Assembly (NCBI GenBank): GCA_010365175.1
Contig: JAAFGW010000005.1
Span: 1 to 28,445, forward strand
Reading direction: 5' to 3'
Source: Sulfuriferula multivorans
GTDB taxonomy: Bacteria > Pseudomonadota > Gammaproteobacteria > Burkholderiales > Thiobacillaceae
Length of the DNA stretch: 28,445 nt
This document shows positions 7,901-14,951 of the stretch, piece after piece. The stretch's first letter is position 1; every line of letters begins with the position of its first letter. Position numbers and translations under genes: made by a program. The notes beneath the pieces are model-generated. The model did not search any database and was not told the origin of the DNA. It worked only from the letters and a program-made list of their open reading frames with translations.

Positions 7901-8317
7901 GAAAGCGGTTTCGTCCAGAGTGTCTTTTTGTTTGAGAAAGAAGGTGTGGGCGGCGAGAAACGTGGGCGGCGCCAGTCGGTACAAGGCGGTGGAAAACGCC
8001 ACCACGGCGACATCGAATTCGCCCCGTGAAATCTGGTACAAGGTCGCCAGCCGTTCCGAAATCAGGTCCGGGTGCGGCGAGAACGTGTCGTAGGGCAGGG
8101 TTTCCCAGTCGGGAAAATTACACACGCGCAGTTCGGAATCGAACCAGCGTAGTTCCTCTGCCAGGCGATTGGCGTCCCACGCGCTGGCGCACACCACGAC
8201 CAGTGGACTGGTCTGTTTGGCAAGTTCAGCCAGATACAGTGCGTCGGCTGCGCCGGCCAGCCCTGACTGGTTACGCGGAGGGCCGGAAGGAGGGGGTGCG
8301 GGGAAGAAGAAGGTCAT
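4919..8317 (-). CDS. mfd: Transcription-repair coupling factor Mfd
   Basis: Mfd removes RNA polymerase stalled at DNA damage and recruits UvrA. The 1132-residue length fits the family (about 1150). In order it has UvrB-like N-terminal domains, an RNA-polymerase-interacting CarD-like domain (around 480-560, VVHAQYGVGKYIGL), a RecG-type helicase with Walker A GDVGFGKTE (about 619), DEEHRFG (about 719) and SATxP-like TLTATPIPRT, and a C-terminal TRCF domain. The ATG at 8317 is preferred over the longer open frame to 8587, because the extra 90 codons lie antisense to ppa and the family N-terminus aligns with MTFFFP. A TATAAT at 8330-8335 on this strand would give a leader of only a few bases. Confidence 0.96.
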   Translation of the reverse strand: MTFFFPAPPPSGPPRNQSGLAGAADALYLAELAKQTSPLVVVCASAWDANRLAEELRWFDSELRVCNFPDWETLPYDTFSPHPDLISERLATLYQISRGEFDVAVVAFSTALYRLAPPTFLAAHTFFLKQKDTLDETAFRAQMTLGGYSHVNQVFAPGEFSIRGGLIDLFPMGSTLPYRIDLFDNEIESLRAFDVDTQRSIYPVGEIRLLPAREFPLDETGITRFRQNFRERFEGDPSKSKLYKDVSNGLAPAGIEYYLPLFFDATATLFDYLPAQTKLVSHGALDPAGQAFWTDTQSRHRLLAGDKDRPLLPPADLFIQTETFFTLAKAYTRLDIQQAGAGPTHAVPPISVDRRETHPVARLAGFIDGFKGSTLIIAPSAGRRETLHEYLAEHGIQATLCNSWADCQQHGDRILLTHGPLAEGFVSSDAQLAVITETELYAIPPKTRRAREVRATQIDNLLRDLSELKPGDPVVHAQYGVGKYIGLINMDLGDGDTEFLHLEYAKGDKLYVPVANLHLISRYSGAGEGAAPLHKLGTDQWEKARNRAMKAARDTAAELLNLYALRAAREGHAFQFSMHDYEAFAEGFGYEETPDQAATILAVMADMQSGKPMDRLVCGDVGFGKTEVALRAAFMAVMGGYQVAVLVPTTLLAEQHFQNFSDRFSAWPIKLAELSRFRTPKEQAEALVALKDGKLDIIIGTHRLIQKDVKFARLGLVILDEEHRFGVRQKEQLKAMRSEVDVLTLTATPIPRTLAMSLEGIRDFSVIATAPQKRLSVKTFVQSFSSGLIREAVLRELKRGGQVYFLHNEVSTIQNMFETLVKLLPEARIRVGHGQQSERELEQVMRDFYQQRYDVLLCTTIIETGIDIPTANTILINRADKFGLAQLHQLRGRVGRSHHQAFAYLLVEEDRTLTPQAKKRLEAIQLMEELGSGFHLAMHDLEIRGAGEVLGDKQSGEIIEVGFSLYNDMLAGAVASLKAGHEPDMSQPLGVVSEINLHLPALLPVEYCPDVHERLVLYKRLASVHTMDDLTELQEELIDRFGLLPDPARALVDTHRLRLVAKPLGIMKVDANEDSILVQFIPQPPIDPGRIIKLIQTRRDIKLAGADRLRLNVSSPPEARAANVITLFKLFQ

Positions 8318-8329
8318 GCAAATAGCTTG

Positions 8330-8335
8330 ATTATA
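8330..8335 (-). promoter_or_regulatory. Possible mfd -10 element
   Basis: A perfect TATAAT on the minus strand lies 12 bases before the mfd ATG. No good -35 hexamer is visible at 16-18 bases. If used, the mRNA would be almost leaderless, and no Shine-Dalgarno is seen before the ATG. Confidence 0.4.
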
Positions 8336-8367
8336 TCGGGCGTGGGAAGGACCGTGGGGTGGGAAGG

Positions 8368-8373
8368 TATAAT
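8368..8373 (+). promoter_or_regulatory. Possible ppa -10 element
   Basis: A perfect TATAAT lies about 31 bases before the ppa start codon. The -35 region is poor. It and the mfd TATAAT form a compact divergent promoter region of under 90 bases. Confidence 0.5.
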
Positions 8374-8404
8374 GCCCGGCTTTCCTTGTTTCTGTGATTC
8401 CACC

Positions 8405-8953
8405 ATGAGCCTCAACCTCGTCAGTTCCGGTCGCAATCTTCCGGATGACTTCAATGTCATTATTGAAATTCCCGCCCACGGCGAGCCGATCAAGTACGAA
8501 GTAGACAAGGAATCGGGTGCGATGTTTGTCGACCGCTTCATGTCGACCGCTATGCATTACCCCTGCAACTACGGCTACATCCCGCATACCCTGTCAGAAG
8601 ACGGTGACCCGGTTGATGTGCTGGTGATCACCCCGATTCCCCTGATTACTGGCGTGGTGGTGCGCTGCCGTCCCATTGGCATGCTGAAAATGACCGACGA
8701 AGCGGGCGTGGATGCCAAGCTGCTTGCGGTACCGGTCGACAAACTGTGCGGCTTGTACAAAGGGGTGAACAAACCCGAAGACATCCAGCCGTTGCTATTG
8801 GCTCAAATCTCCCACTTCTTCGAACACTACAAAGATCTTGAAGCGGGCAAATGGGTCAAGGTAGAAGGCTGGGTGGGGATTGATGATGCGCGCGTTGAAA
8901 TTCTGGCCGGCGTTGAGCGTTTTAGCAATGCAGCGGATAAACCCGCTTTCTGA
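8405..8953 (+). CDS. ppa: Inorganic pyrophosphatase (family I)
   Basis: The enzyme hydrolyses pyrophosphate to two phosphates and so drives biosynthetic reactions. The 182-residue protein carries the family I signature DGDPVDVLV, the upstream DRFMSTAMHYPCNYGYIPHT region and the later metal/phosphate-binding KxxKVEGW stretch. The ATG at 8405 is chosen because the family N-terminus (MSLNLVSSG) aligns there; the frame is open further upstream but that part covers the promoter. Only two bases separate its stop from the next start, so the two are probably co-transcribed. Confidence 0.96.
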   Translation: MSLNLVSSGRNLPDDFNVIIEIPAHGEPIKYEVDKESGAMFVDRFMSTAMHYPCNYGYIPHTLSEDGDPVDVLVITPIPLITGVVVRCRPIGMLKMTDEAGVDAKLLAVPVDKLCGLYKGVNKPEDIQPLLLAQISHFFEHYKDLEAGKWVKVEGWVGIDDARVEILAGVERFSNAADKPAF

Positions 8954-8955
8954 TC

Positions 8956-9507
8956 ATGAAAGTCTGCATCCTTTCCGACTCCCACGACAACCGCCGCCTG
9001 TTGGACGCAGCGGTCGAACACGCCAAGGCACACGGGGCGGAAGCGGTGCTGCACTGCGGTGATGTGGTTGCGCCGACCACGTTGCGGGTGCTGCAAAAAT
9101 ACGAATTGCCGGTGCATGTCATTCACGGCAACAACACCGGCGATCTCTACAACATGAGCCGCCTGGCGGCCGAACCCAATAGCGTCATTCGCTACCACGG
9201 CCAGGACGCCGCCTTTACTCTGGCCGACCGCAACCTGTTTCTGGTGCACTACCCGCATTATGCGCAGGCACTCGCCTGCACCGGCGACTACGATCTGGTC
9301 TGCTGCGGTCACGACCACAAGTCCAGCATTGCTCAAGTGGCCACTATCAAAGGTGGTCAAACCTGGCTAATCAACCCCGGCACCGTCGGCGGTGTGGGCG
9401 CCCCTCCCACCTACATCATGGCTAATCTGGCCACCATGGAATTCGAAATTATCACCATCGAGGCAGCAGCAGCTTCGGTACTGCCTCCCGTTACGCCACA
9501 CGTTTGA
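8956..9507 (+). CDS. YfcE/MJ0936-type metallophosphoesterase
   Basis: The 183-residue protein is a small calcineurin-like phosphodiesterase of the YfcE/MJ0936 family. It has the metal-binding motifs DSHDN (residues 8-12), CGDVV, GNNTGD, a histidine in LVHYPHY, and GHDHK, followed by the NPGTVGG stretch common to the family. Such enzymes cleave phosphodiesters in vitro with Mn2+, but their natural substrate is generally unknown. It follows ppa with a two-base gap. Confidence 0.88.
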   Translation: MKVCILSDSHDNRRLLDAAVEHAKAHGAEAVLHCGDVVAPTTLRVLQKYELPVHVIHGNNTGDLYNMSRLAAEPNSVIRYHGQDAAFTLADRNLFLVHYPHYAQALACTGDYDLVCCGHDHKSSIAQVATIKGGQTWLINPGTVGGVGAPPTYIMANLATMEFEIITIEAAAASVLPPVTPHV

Positions 9508-9772
9508 TAGGCATGCAGGCGCTGCGTTAAATATTGACGGCCATTGCACGCGGCAAAACCGGCCGTGCAACATGGCTATAAACACTTCCTCTTATTCCCG
9601 CATAGAAAACTTCGATTGAGATTAGGCGCTTGCTCGTGGCGGCAGGGTGGGCCTTGGGAGTACCATTCAAAGGATTAATCCGATCTTATGATCGGTTATC
9701 CGGGAGGACCCGAAGCCTTGAATCCCGGGTAATCCAAGAAACGGCTTTGCATCCATCGGATGGAGGAAACTA
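9508..9772 (+). promoter_or_regulatory. Dyad-rich leader upstream of the qmo/hdr cluster
   Basis: This 265-base gap holds several dyads. One is a long one at 9539-9576 (TTGCACG/CGTGCAA core, extended by GCCAT/ATGGC with a small bulge). Others are the palindrome GGATTAATCC at 9672-9681, a 6-bp stem CCGATC/GATCGG with a TTAT loop at 9680-9695, and a 5-bp stem CATCC/GGATG at 9750-9762 touching the GGAGG ribosome-binding site (9762-9766). The first dyad lacks a T-run and could be a terminator for ppa-yfcE or an operator. A clear -35/-10 pair was not found. Confidence 0.4.
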
Positions 9773-11056
9773 ATGACGGAGCATGTTGCGACCAACGAGA
9801 CCATACTCGTGGTGGGCGGCGGTATTTCCGGCATGACCGCTGCACTTGAAGCGGCCGAAACTGGCAAGAACGTGGTTCTGGTAGAGAAAAATCCCGCACT
9901 GGGCGGACGCACTTCCCAGCTGTATCGCTACTTTCCCAAACTGTGCCACCCCACCTGCGGACTGGAAATCAATCTGCGCCGCCTCAAGGGCAATCCGCGT
10001 GTTCGTGTTTTGACGCTGGCTGAAGTCAGCGGCATAGAAGGCAGCACCGGCAATTACACCGTTTCAGTCAAAGTCAAACCCCGCTACGTGAACGAAAACT
10101 GCACCGCGTGCGGCGAGTGCGAACGCGCGGTTGAGACGATGGTGGACGACCCGTTCAACTACAACCTCGGCCAGCACAAGGCAGCGTTCCTGCCGAATGC
10201 AATGGCTTACCCGCAGCGCTTTGTGCTGGACCCCTCAATTATCGGCACGCCTGAAGCCGACAAGGCCAAGGCTGCATGCAAATACGGCGCGATCGACCTC
10301 GACATGAAAGAGGAAACGATCGAAGTCAAAGCGGGCGCGGTGATCTGGGCAACCGGTTGGCAGCCCTACGACGCAGCGAAGATTCAGCCCTACGGTTACG
10401 GACGCTTCAAGAACGTCATCACCAGCGTCGAGTTCGAGCGCCTGGCTGATATCCACGGCCCCACCGGCGGCAAGATTCTGCGTCCGTCTGATGGCAAGGA
10501 AGCGAAGAATGTTGCGTTCATCCAGTGCGCAGGTTCGCGCGACGAAAACCATCTGCGCCACTGTTCACGCATCTGCTGCATGGCGTCGCTCAAGCAAACG
10601 CATTATGTCCGTGAGAAGTTCCCCGAAGGAGGCAAGTCGACTATCTATTACATCGACATTCGCGCCATCGATCGCTTTGAAGATTTCTATCAAAAAGTGC
10701 AGGCCGATCCTACGGTGACGTTCATTAAATCCAAGGTGGCGAAAATCACCGAAGACGAGAGCGGCAACCCGGTGTGCTGGGGTGTCGATACCGAGGGCTA
10801 CAAGCGCTACACCACGGCGCATGACTTGGTGGTGCTGGCGGTGGGCATGGAACCCTCGGTCAAAGGCATCAATATTCCAGGCCACATTGCTTCGGATTCC
10901 AGCGGCTTTATCGAAGCCGATCCGGCCAACGGCGCCGTGTTTGGTGCAGGTTGTGCAACCAATGCGCTGGACGTGAACCGCGCCGTGCAATCGGCAACTG
11001 CGGCAGCATTACGAGCCATCCAGGTCGTGAACAAAGTAGCAAAGGCGGAGGCATAA
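9773..11056 (+). CDS. qmoA: QmoA: HdrA-like flavin/Fe-S subunit
   Basis: The 427-residue protein is an HdrA-like flavoprotein of QmoA size. It has an N-terminal FAD-binding GGGISG (residues 15-20), followed by ALGGRTSQLYRYFPKLCHPTC. A cysteine cluster CTACGEC lies at 110-116, without the usual fourth cysteine in the ferredoxin position, and the HdrA-type CAGSRD...HCSRICCMASLKQ region starts near 252. In APS-reducing and APS-oxidising bacteria QmoA passes electrons between the quinone pool and AprBA. A GGAGG site lies seven bases before the ATG. It is the first of four closely spaced genes; aprBA is not next to it. Confidence 0.88.
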   Translation: MTEHVATNETILVVGGGISGMTAALEAAETGKNVVLVEKNPALGGRTSQLYRYFPKLCHPTCGLEINLRRLKGNPRVRVLTLAEVSGIEGSTGNYTVSVKVKPRYVNENCTACGECERAVETMVDDPFNYNLGQHKAAFLPNAMAYPQRFVLDPSIIGTPEADKAKAACKYGAIDLDMKEETIEVKAGAVIWATGWQPYDAAKIQPYGYGRFKNVITSVEFERLADIHGPTGGKILRPSDGKEAKNVAFIQCAGSRDENHLRHCSRICCMASLKQTHYVREKFPEGGKSTIYYIDIRAIDRFEDFYQKVQADPTVTFIKSKVAKITEDESGNPVCWGVDTEGYKRYTTAHDLVVLAVGMEPSVKGINIPGHIASDSSGFIEADPANGAVFGAGCATNALDVNRAVQSATAAALRAIQVVNKVAKAEA

Positions 11057-13288
11057 ATGGCAGACATCAAAGTTGCAGCGTATATCTGCAAAGGCTGCGG
11101 TCTGGGCGAGCGACTGGATGCAGACGCACTGGTCAAGGTCGCACAGAAGGACGGCAAGGTGCCGATGGCGAAGTCACACGATTTTCTGTGTAACGCCGAC
11201 GGCGTGGCAATGATCAAGAACGACATCGCCAACGAAGGCGTGACGCACGTCATGATCGGCGCCTGTTCGCGCCGCGCCAAAACCGAAGCGTTCCATTTCC
11301 CTGAAAACGCAGTGGCACGTGCCAACCTGCGCGAAGGCGTGGTCTGGATTCGTCCCGATACCGACGAAGCACGCGAAACCACCCAGGAAATGGCGGAAGA
11401 CTACATCCGCATGGGCTGTGCCGAAGTGAAGGCGATGACCGCGCCTGAAGGCAATCCCAACACCGGCGGCAGCAAGACCCTGTTGGTGGTGGGGGGCGGT
11501 ATCACCGGCATGACGACGGCGATTGAAGCCTCGAAAACCGGGTACTCGGTGGTGCTGGTCGAAAAATCCGGTGTATTGGGAGGCTGGGCCGGCAAACTGT
11601 ACAAGCGGGTGCCTGTGCATGAACCGTACAAATCACCGGCTGATACCGGCGTGGCCGACCTGGCTTCGCAAATTCTGGCCGATGGCAATATCAAGCTGTA
11701 TCTCAACGCCACCATCGCCAAAACCGACGGCTCGCCCGGCAAGTTTGTGGTGAGCATCGCCACCGAATCGGGCGCGACGCATACTGAAGACATTGGTGCC
11801 ATTGTTCAGGCCACGGGCTTTACACCGTATGACATGAACAAGCTGCCTGAACTCGGTGGCGGCAAGTCGGCCAACGTGGTCGATCAGGCAGGGCTGGAAG
11901 CGCTGGCGATTGACGCTGCCAGCAAAGACGGTGTGATACGCCGTCCCAGCGACGGTCAGCCGGTCAAGTCCGTGGTGTTCGTGCAGTGCGCCGGTCAGCG
12001 CGATCCCACCGGCAAGCATTTGTCGTTTTGCTCGGGTCATTGCTGCAACACCAGCATCAAGCAGGCGATGTACTTCAAGGATGCGAATCCGGATGTGGAT
12101 ACCACCATCATTTATTCGGATCTGCGTACACCCGGCAACGGCGAAGACTTCTACCGCAGCGCGCAGGAAAAGGGTGTCATCTTCACCAAAGGCAATGTCG
12201 CCGAAGTAGTGCCTACTGGCAACACCAGCACGGTGAAGTTCAACGATCTGATTCTGGGCGATGCGGATGCCTCGATCGTGGATGCCGATCTGGTCGTGCT
12301 GGCAACCGGTCAGGTGCCGAATTCCGGCGTCAACATCGAAGCCCCGGCTGTAGCGGCGGAGGCGGGTGCGGTCGAGGTCAAACCGATATCCATCCTCAAC
12401 CTGAACTACCGTCAGGGCCCGGACGTCCCGCATTTGAAGCAGGGATTCACCGATTCGCACTTCATCTGCTTCCCGTATGAAACGCGTCGGACCGGTATCT
12501 ACACAGCCGGCCCGGTGCGTCGCCCGATGGACATCCCGCAGGCACGTGAAGACGCGACCGGTGCGGCACTGAAAGCCATTCAGGCACTTGAAAATGCTGA
12601 ACTCGGCCGCGCTGCGCATCCGCGCTCAGGCGATTTGTCGTTTCCAAAAGTGCGTCTGGAAGGCTGTACCCAGTGCAAGCGCTGCACCGTTGAGTGTCCG
12701 TTTGGCGCCATCGATGAAGATGTAAAGGGCTTTCCACTGTTTAACGAATCGCGCTGTCGCCGTTGCGGCACCTGCATGGGCGCCTGTCCGGTGCGCGTGA
12801 TCTCGTTCGAGAACTACTCAGTCAACACGGTTGGCGCGCAGATCAAGGCAGTCGACATTCCCGATGAGTTCTCCGAAAAGCCGCGCATCCTGATTCTGGC
12901 CTGCGAGAACGATGCTTATCCGGCACTCGACATGGCCGGCATGAACCGCATCGAGTATTCGGCTTACGTGCGAACCATCCCGGTGCGTTGTCTCGGTTCG
13001 GTCAATACCATCTGGATTACCGATGCCTTGAATGCCGGTTACGACGGCGTGATGATGATGGGTTGCAAATCAGGCGACGAATACCAGTGCCACTTTGTCA
13101 AAGGATCGGAACTGGGCCGTGTGCGATTGTCAAAAATCGACGACACCCTGAAAACGCTCAACCTCGAATCCGAGCGCGTGCGTGATCTCGAAGTCGCCAT
13201 CACCGACATCCAGCGCCTGCCGGAAATGATCAACAAATATGCCGCCGAGCTGGTTGCCGTTGGCCCCAGCCCGTTCAAAGGCTTCTAA
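11057..13288 (+). CDS. qmoB: QmoB: HdrA-like subunit with two 4Fe-4S clusters and MvhD domain
   Basis: The 743-residue protein has an HdrA-type N-terminal part with CKGCG and GACSRR motifs, then an FAD-binding GGGITGM near 146-152 and a CAGQRD...FCSGHCCNTSIKQ region. Two 4Fe-4S motifs follow (Cys537/540/543/547 and Cys567/570/573/577), then a C-terminal MvhD-like domain from about 611 (ILACENDAY, RCLGSVN, MMMGCKSGDEYQCHF). This order is that of QmoB. In HdrA/MvhD systems the FAD can bifurcate electrons; whether that holds here is not known. The ATG directly follows the qmoA stop, with the GGAGG site inside the end of qmoA. Confidence 0.9.
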   Translation: MADIKVAAYICKGCGLGERLDADALVKVAQKDGKVPMAKSHDFLCNADGVAMIKNDIANEGVTHVMIGACSRRAKTEAFHFPENAVARANLREGVVWIRPDTDEARETTQEMAEDYIRMGCAEVKAMTAPEGNPNTGGSKTLLVVGGGITGMTTAIEASKTGYSVVLVEKSGVLGGWAGKLYKRVPVHEPYKSPADTGVADLASQILADGNIKLYLNATIAKTDGSPGKFVVSIATESGATHTEDIGAIVQATGFTPYDMNKLPELGGGKSANVVDQAGLEALAIDAASKDGVIRRPSDGQPVKSVVFVQCAGQRDPTGKHLSFCSGHCCNTSIKQAMYFKDANPDVDTTIIYSDLRTPGNGEDFYRSAQEKGVIFTKGNVAEVVPTGNTSTVKFNDLILGDADASIVDADLVVLATGQVPNSGVNIEAPAVAAEAGAVEVKPISILNLNYRQGPDVPHLKQGFTDSHFICFPYETRRTGIYTAGPVRRPMDIPQAREDATGAALKAIQALENAELGRAAHPRSGDLSFPKVRLEGCTQCKRCTVECPFGAIDEDVKGFPLFNESRCRRCGTCMGACPVRVISFENYSVNTVGAQIKAVDIPDEFSEKPRILILACENDAYPALDMAGMNRIEYSAYVRTIPVRCLGSVNTIWITDALNAGYDGVMMMGCKSGDEYQCHFVKGSELGRVRLSKIDDTLKTLNLESERVRDLEVAITDIQRLPEMINKYAAELVAVGPSPFKGF

Positions 13289-13302
13289 CAGGAGAACCCA
13301 CC

Positions 13303-13935
13303 ATGAGTGCAAATACTGCAGTGGCGGACAAGTACCGCAACAACTTCCTGAAGGAAATCGAAGAACAGGTTGAAATGGGCGACTGGGTGAAGATGTGCAT
13401 GCAATGCGGCGTCTGCTCAGGTTCCTGTCCGACCAACTTCCAGAGTGCGTGGGAACATCCACCCCAAGAACTCTTCATGATGATTCGCGCTGGCAAGCGT
13501 GAAGAAGTGCTGACCTCCACCTCGATGTGGAACTGCACCTCCTGCTACAACTGCATCGTGCGCTGTCCGCGCAAGATTCCGATCACCCACATCATGCACG
13601 GCATCGCCGAATACGCGCACCGCATCGGCAAGGCGCCGAAGATGCAGGCCACGCGTTTCTTCAGCGTTCTGTTCTGGAAAAACTGCACGAACACCGGTCG
13701 TGTCAACGAACTCAAGCTGTCGCTGGGTTTGTATTTCAAGGACGGCTTTGTCCAGGGCGTCAAAAATGGCCTGGCGATGCAATCGGTTGCGATTGGCCTG
13801 ATCAAAGCCGGGCGCCTTAATCCGCTCGAATTGTTTGGCGGCCACAAGTGCAAAGATCAAAAAGGCATTCAAGCCATGCTGGCGAAAGCCTATGAAATCG
13901 AACGCGTGCGTAAAGCCGCGAAGATGGCTGGTTGA
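13303..13935 (+). CDS. hdrC: HdrC-like two-cluster ferredoxin subunit
   Basis: The 210-residue protein has two complete 4Fe-4S motifs, Cys32/35/38/42 and Cys78/81/84/88, in the spacing of HdrC and of the N-terminal half of QmoC. The rest is helical with no clear membrane segment, so the cytochrome b part that QmoC carries is missing. It would relay electrons between the HdrA-like subunits and HdrB. An AGGAGA site precedes the ATG. The hdrB ribosome-binding site overlaps its stop codon. Confidence 0.88.
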   Translation: MSANTAVADKYRNNFLKEIEEQVEMGDWVKMCMQCGVCSGSCPTNFQSAWEHPPQELFMMIRAGKREEVLTSTSMWNCTSCYNCIVRCPRKIPITHIMHGIAEYAHRIGKAPKMQATRFFSVLFWKNCTNTGRVNELKLSLGLYFKDGFVQGVKNGLAMQSVAIGLIKAGRLNPLELFGGHKCKDQKGIQAMLAKAYEIERVRKAAKMAG

Positions 13936-13948
13936 GGAGAGAAAAAAT

Positions 13949-14860
13949 ATGGCTACAAAAGAATACGCGTTTTACCCCGGTTGTTCGTCACAGAAAGGGG
14001 CTTCTGCATCCAACTACCTCACTTCGGTTGAGTCGATGTGCAAGACGCTGGACGTGAAGTTGACCGAAATACCTGACTGGAACTGTTGCGGTGCCTCGAT
14101 CGGTTATGCCGAAGCCGGCGAACTGCCGCGCCATGTGTTGAATGCACGCAACTTCGCGTTATCCGAGCAGCACATGCCAGGCAAGGAAATTGTTGCTACC
14201 TGTGCCGCGTGCTGGCTGGGCGCGCGCGAAACCCGCGAGCGCCTGACGCATTCCGAGACGTTGATGGCGGACACCCGCGAAGCGTTGAAGGAATCGGGTC
14301 TGGAAATCAATGAGATGCCCAACATCCGGCACATGGTCGAAGTCCTGATCGAGGATCTTGGCTTTGACGAAATGAAAAAGCATGTCGTGCGTCCACTCGA
14401 AGGCGTCAAGATTGCGGGGTATGTCGGCTGCCAGACCAACCGCCCGTTTGGGGTGGATGGCGAGTCATTCGAAAACCCGCTGTACCTCGACAAGATGGTC
14501 GAAATGGTGGGCGCAGAACCGATCCCCGATTACGAGCAGAAAGTGACCTGCTGCGGCGGTGCACTGGCATTCTCGGAGCCGGAAAAGGCCCAGGCGCAGA
14601 TCAAGGACATCGTTGAATCGGCCTATGACCACGGCGCCGAAATGATCGTCACCCCGTGCCCGTTATGCCAGGCCAACGTTGAGATTTATCAGGGACAGGT
14701 CAACAAACGCTACGGCACCAAGTTCGACATTCCTGTGATGTATTACAGCCAACTCATGGTCGTCGCCTACGGTGGTGATGCCAAAGCGGCGGGCCTCAAT
14801 GGCCAGGTCATCAAGGCACGTCGACTCGAAGAAATTGCGGCAAAACCAGTCAAGCGCTAA
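13949..14860 (+). CDS. hdrB: HdrB-like subunit with two CCG domains
   Basis: The 303-residue protein has two complete cysteine-rich (CCG) domains: Cys12-x33-Cys46-Cys47-x37-Cys85-xx-Cys88 and Cys161-x39-Cys201-Cys202-x34-Cys237-xx-Cys240. In methanogen HdrB these motifs hold the noncubane 4Fe-4S clusters that reduce a disulfide. All ten expected cysteines are present, so catalytic clusters are plausible here. The natural substrate in bacteria is not known from sequence. The ATG at 13949 is preferred over an earlier in-frame start inside hdrC, because GAGGAGA (13934-13940) precedes it and the YPGC start aligns with HdrB proteins. A strong terminator follows. Confidence 0.9.
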   Translation: MATKEYAFYPGCSSQKGASASNYLTSVESMCKTLDVKLTEIPDWNCCGASIGYAEAGELPRHVLNARNFALSEQHMPGKEIVATCAACWLGARETRERLTHSETLMADTREALKESGLEINEMPNIRHMVEVLIEDLGFDEMKKHVVRPLEGVKIAGYVGCQTNRPFGVDGESFENPLYLDKMVEMVGAEPIPDYEQKVTCCGGALAFSEPEKAQAQIKDIVESAYDHGAEMIVTPCPLCQANVEIYQGQVNKRYGTKFDIPVMYYSQLMVVAYGGDAKAAGLNGQVIKARRLEEIAAKPVKR

Positions 14861-14882
14861 GCTTTTCAGTCGTAAAAATAGT

Positions 14883-14910
14883 ACAGGGGCCGAGTGCCCC
14901 TGTTTTTTTT
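14883..14910 (+). terminator. Rho-independent terminator after hdrB
   Basis: The stem ACAGGGGC/GCCCCTGT (14883-14890/14896-14903) with a 5-base loop is followed by a run of eight T to 14910. The other side is A-rich (five A near 14874), so it may also stop transcripts of ada from the opposite direction. Confidence 0.93.
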
Positions 14911-14951
14911 GCCGCTGAATGGCGAAGATGACATCCAACTCGCTGCCGACA

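Noticed and set aside
8318..8587. 90-codon N-terminal extension of mfd
   Set aside because: It lies antisense to ppa and its promoter. The family N-terminus aligns at the ATG at 8317, and the length then fits.
11633..12619. 328-codon open frame antisense to qmoB
   Set aside because: It is the shadow of a high-GC gene. The plus-strand protein is a clear QmoB over its whole length.
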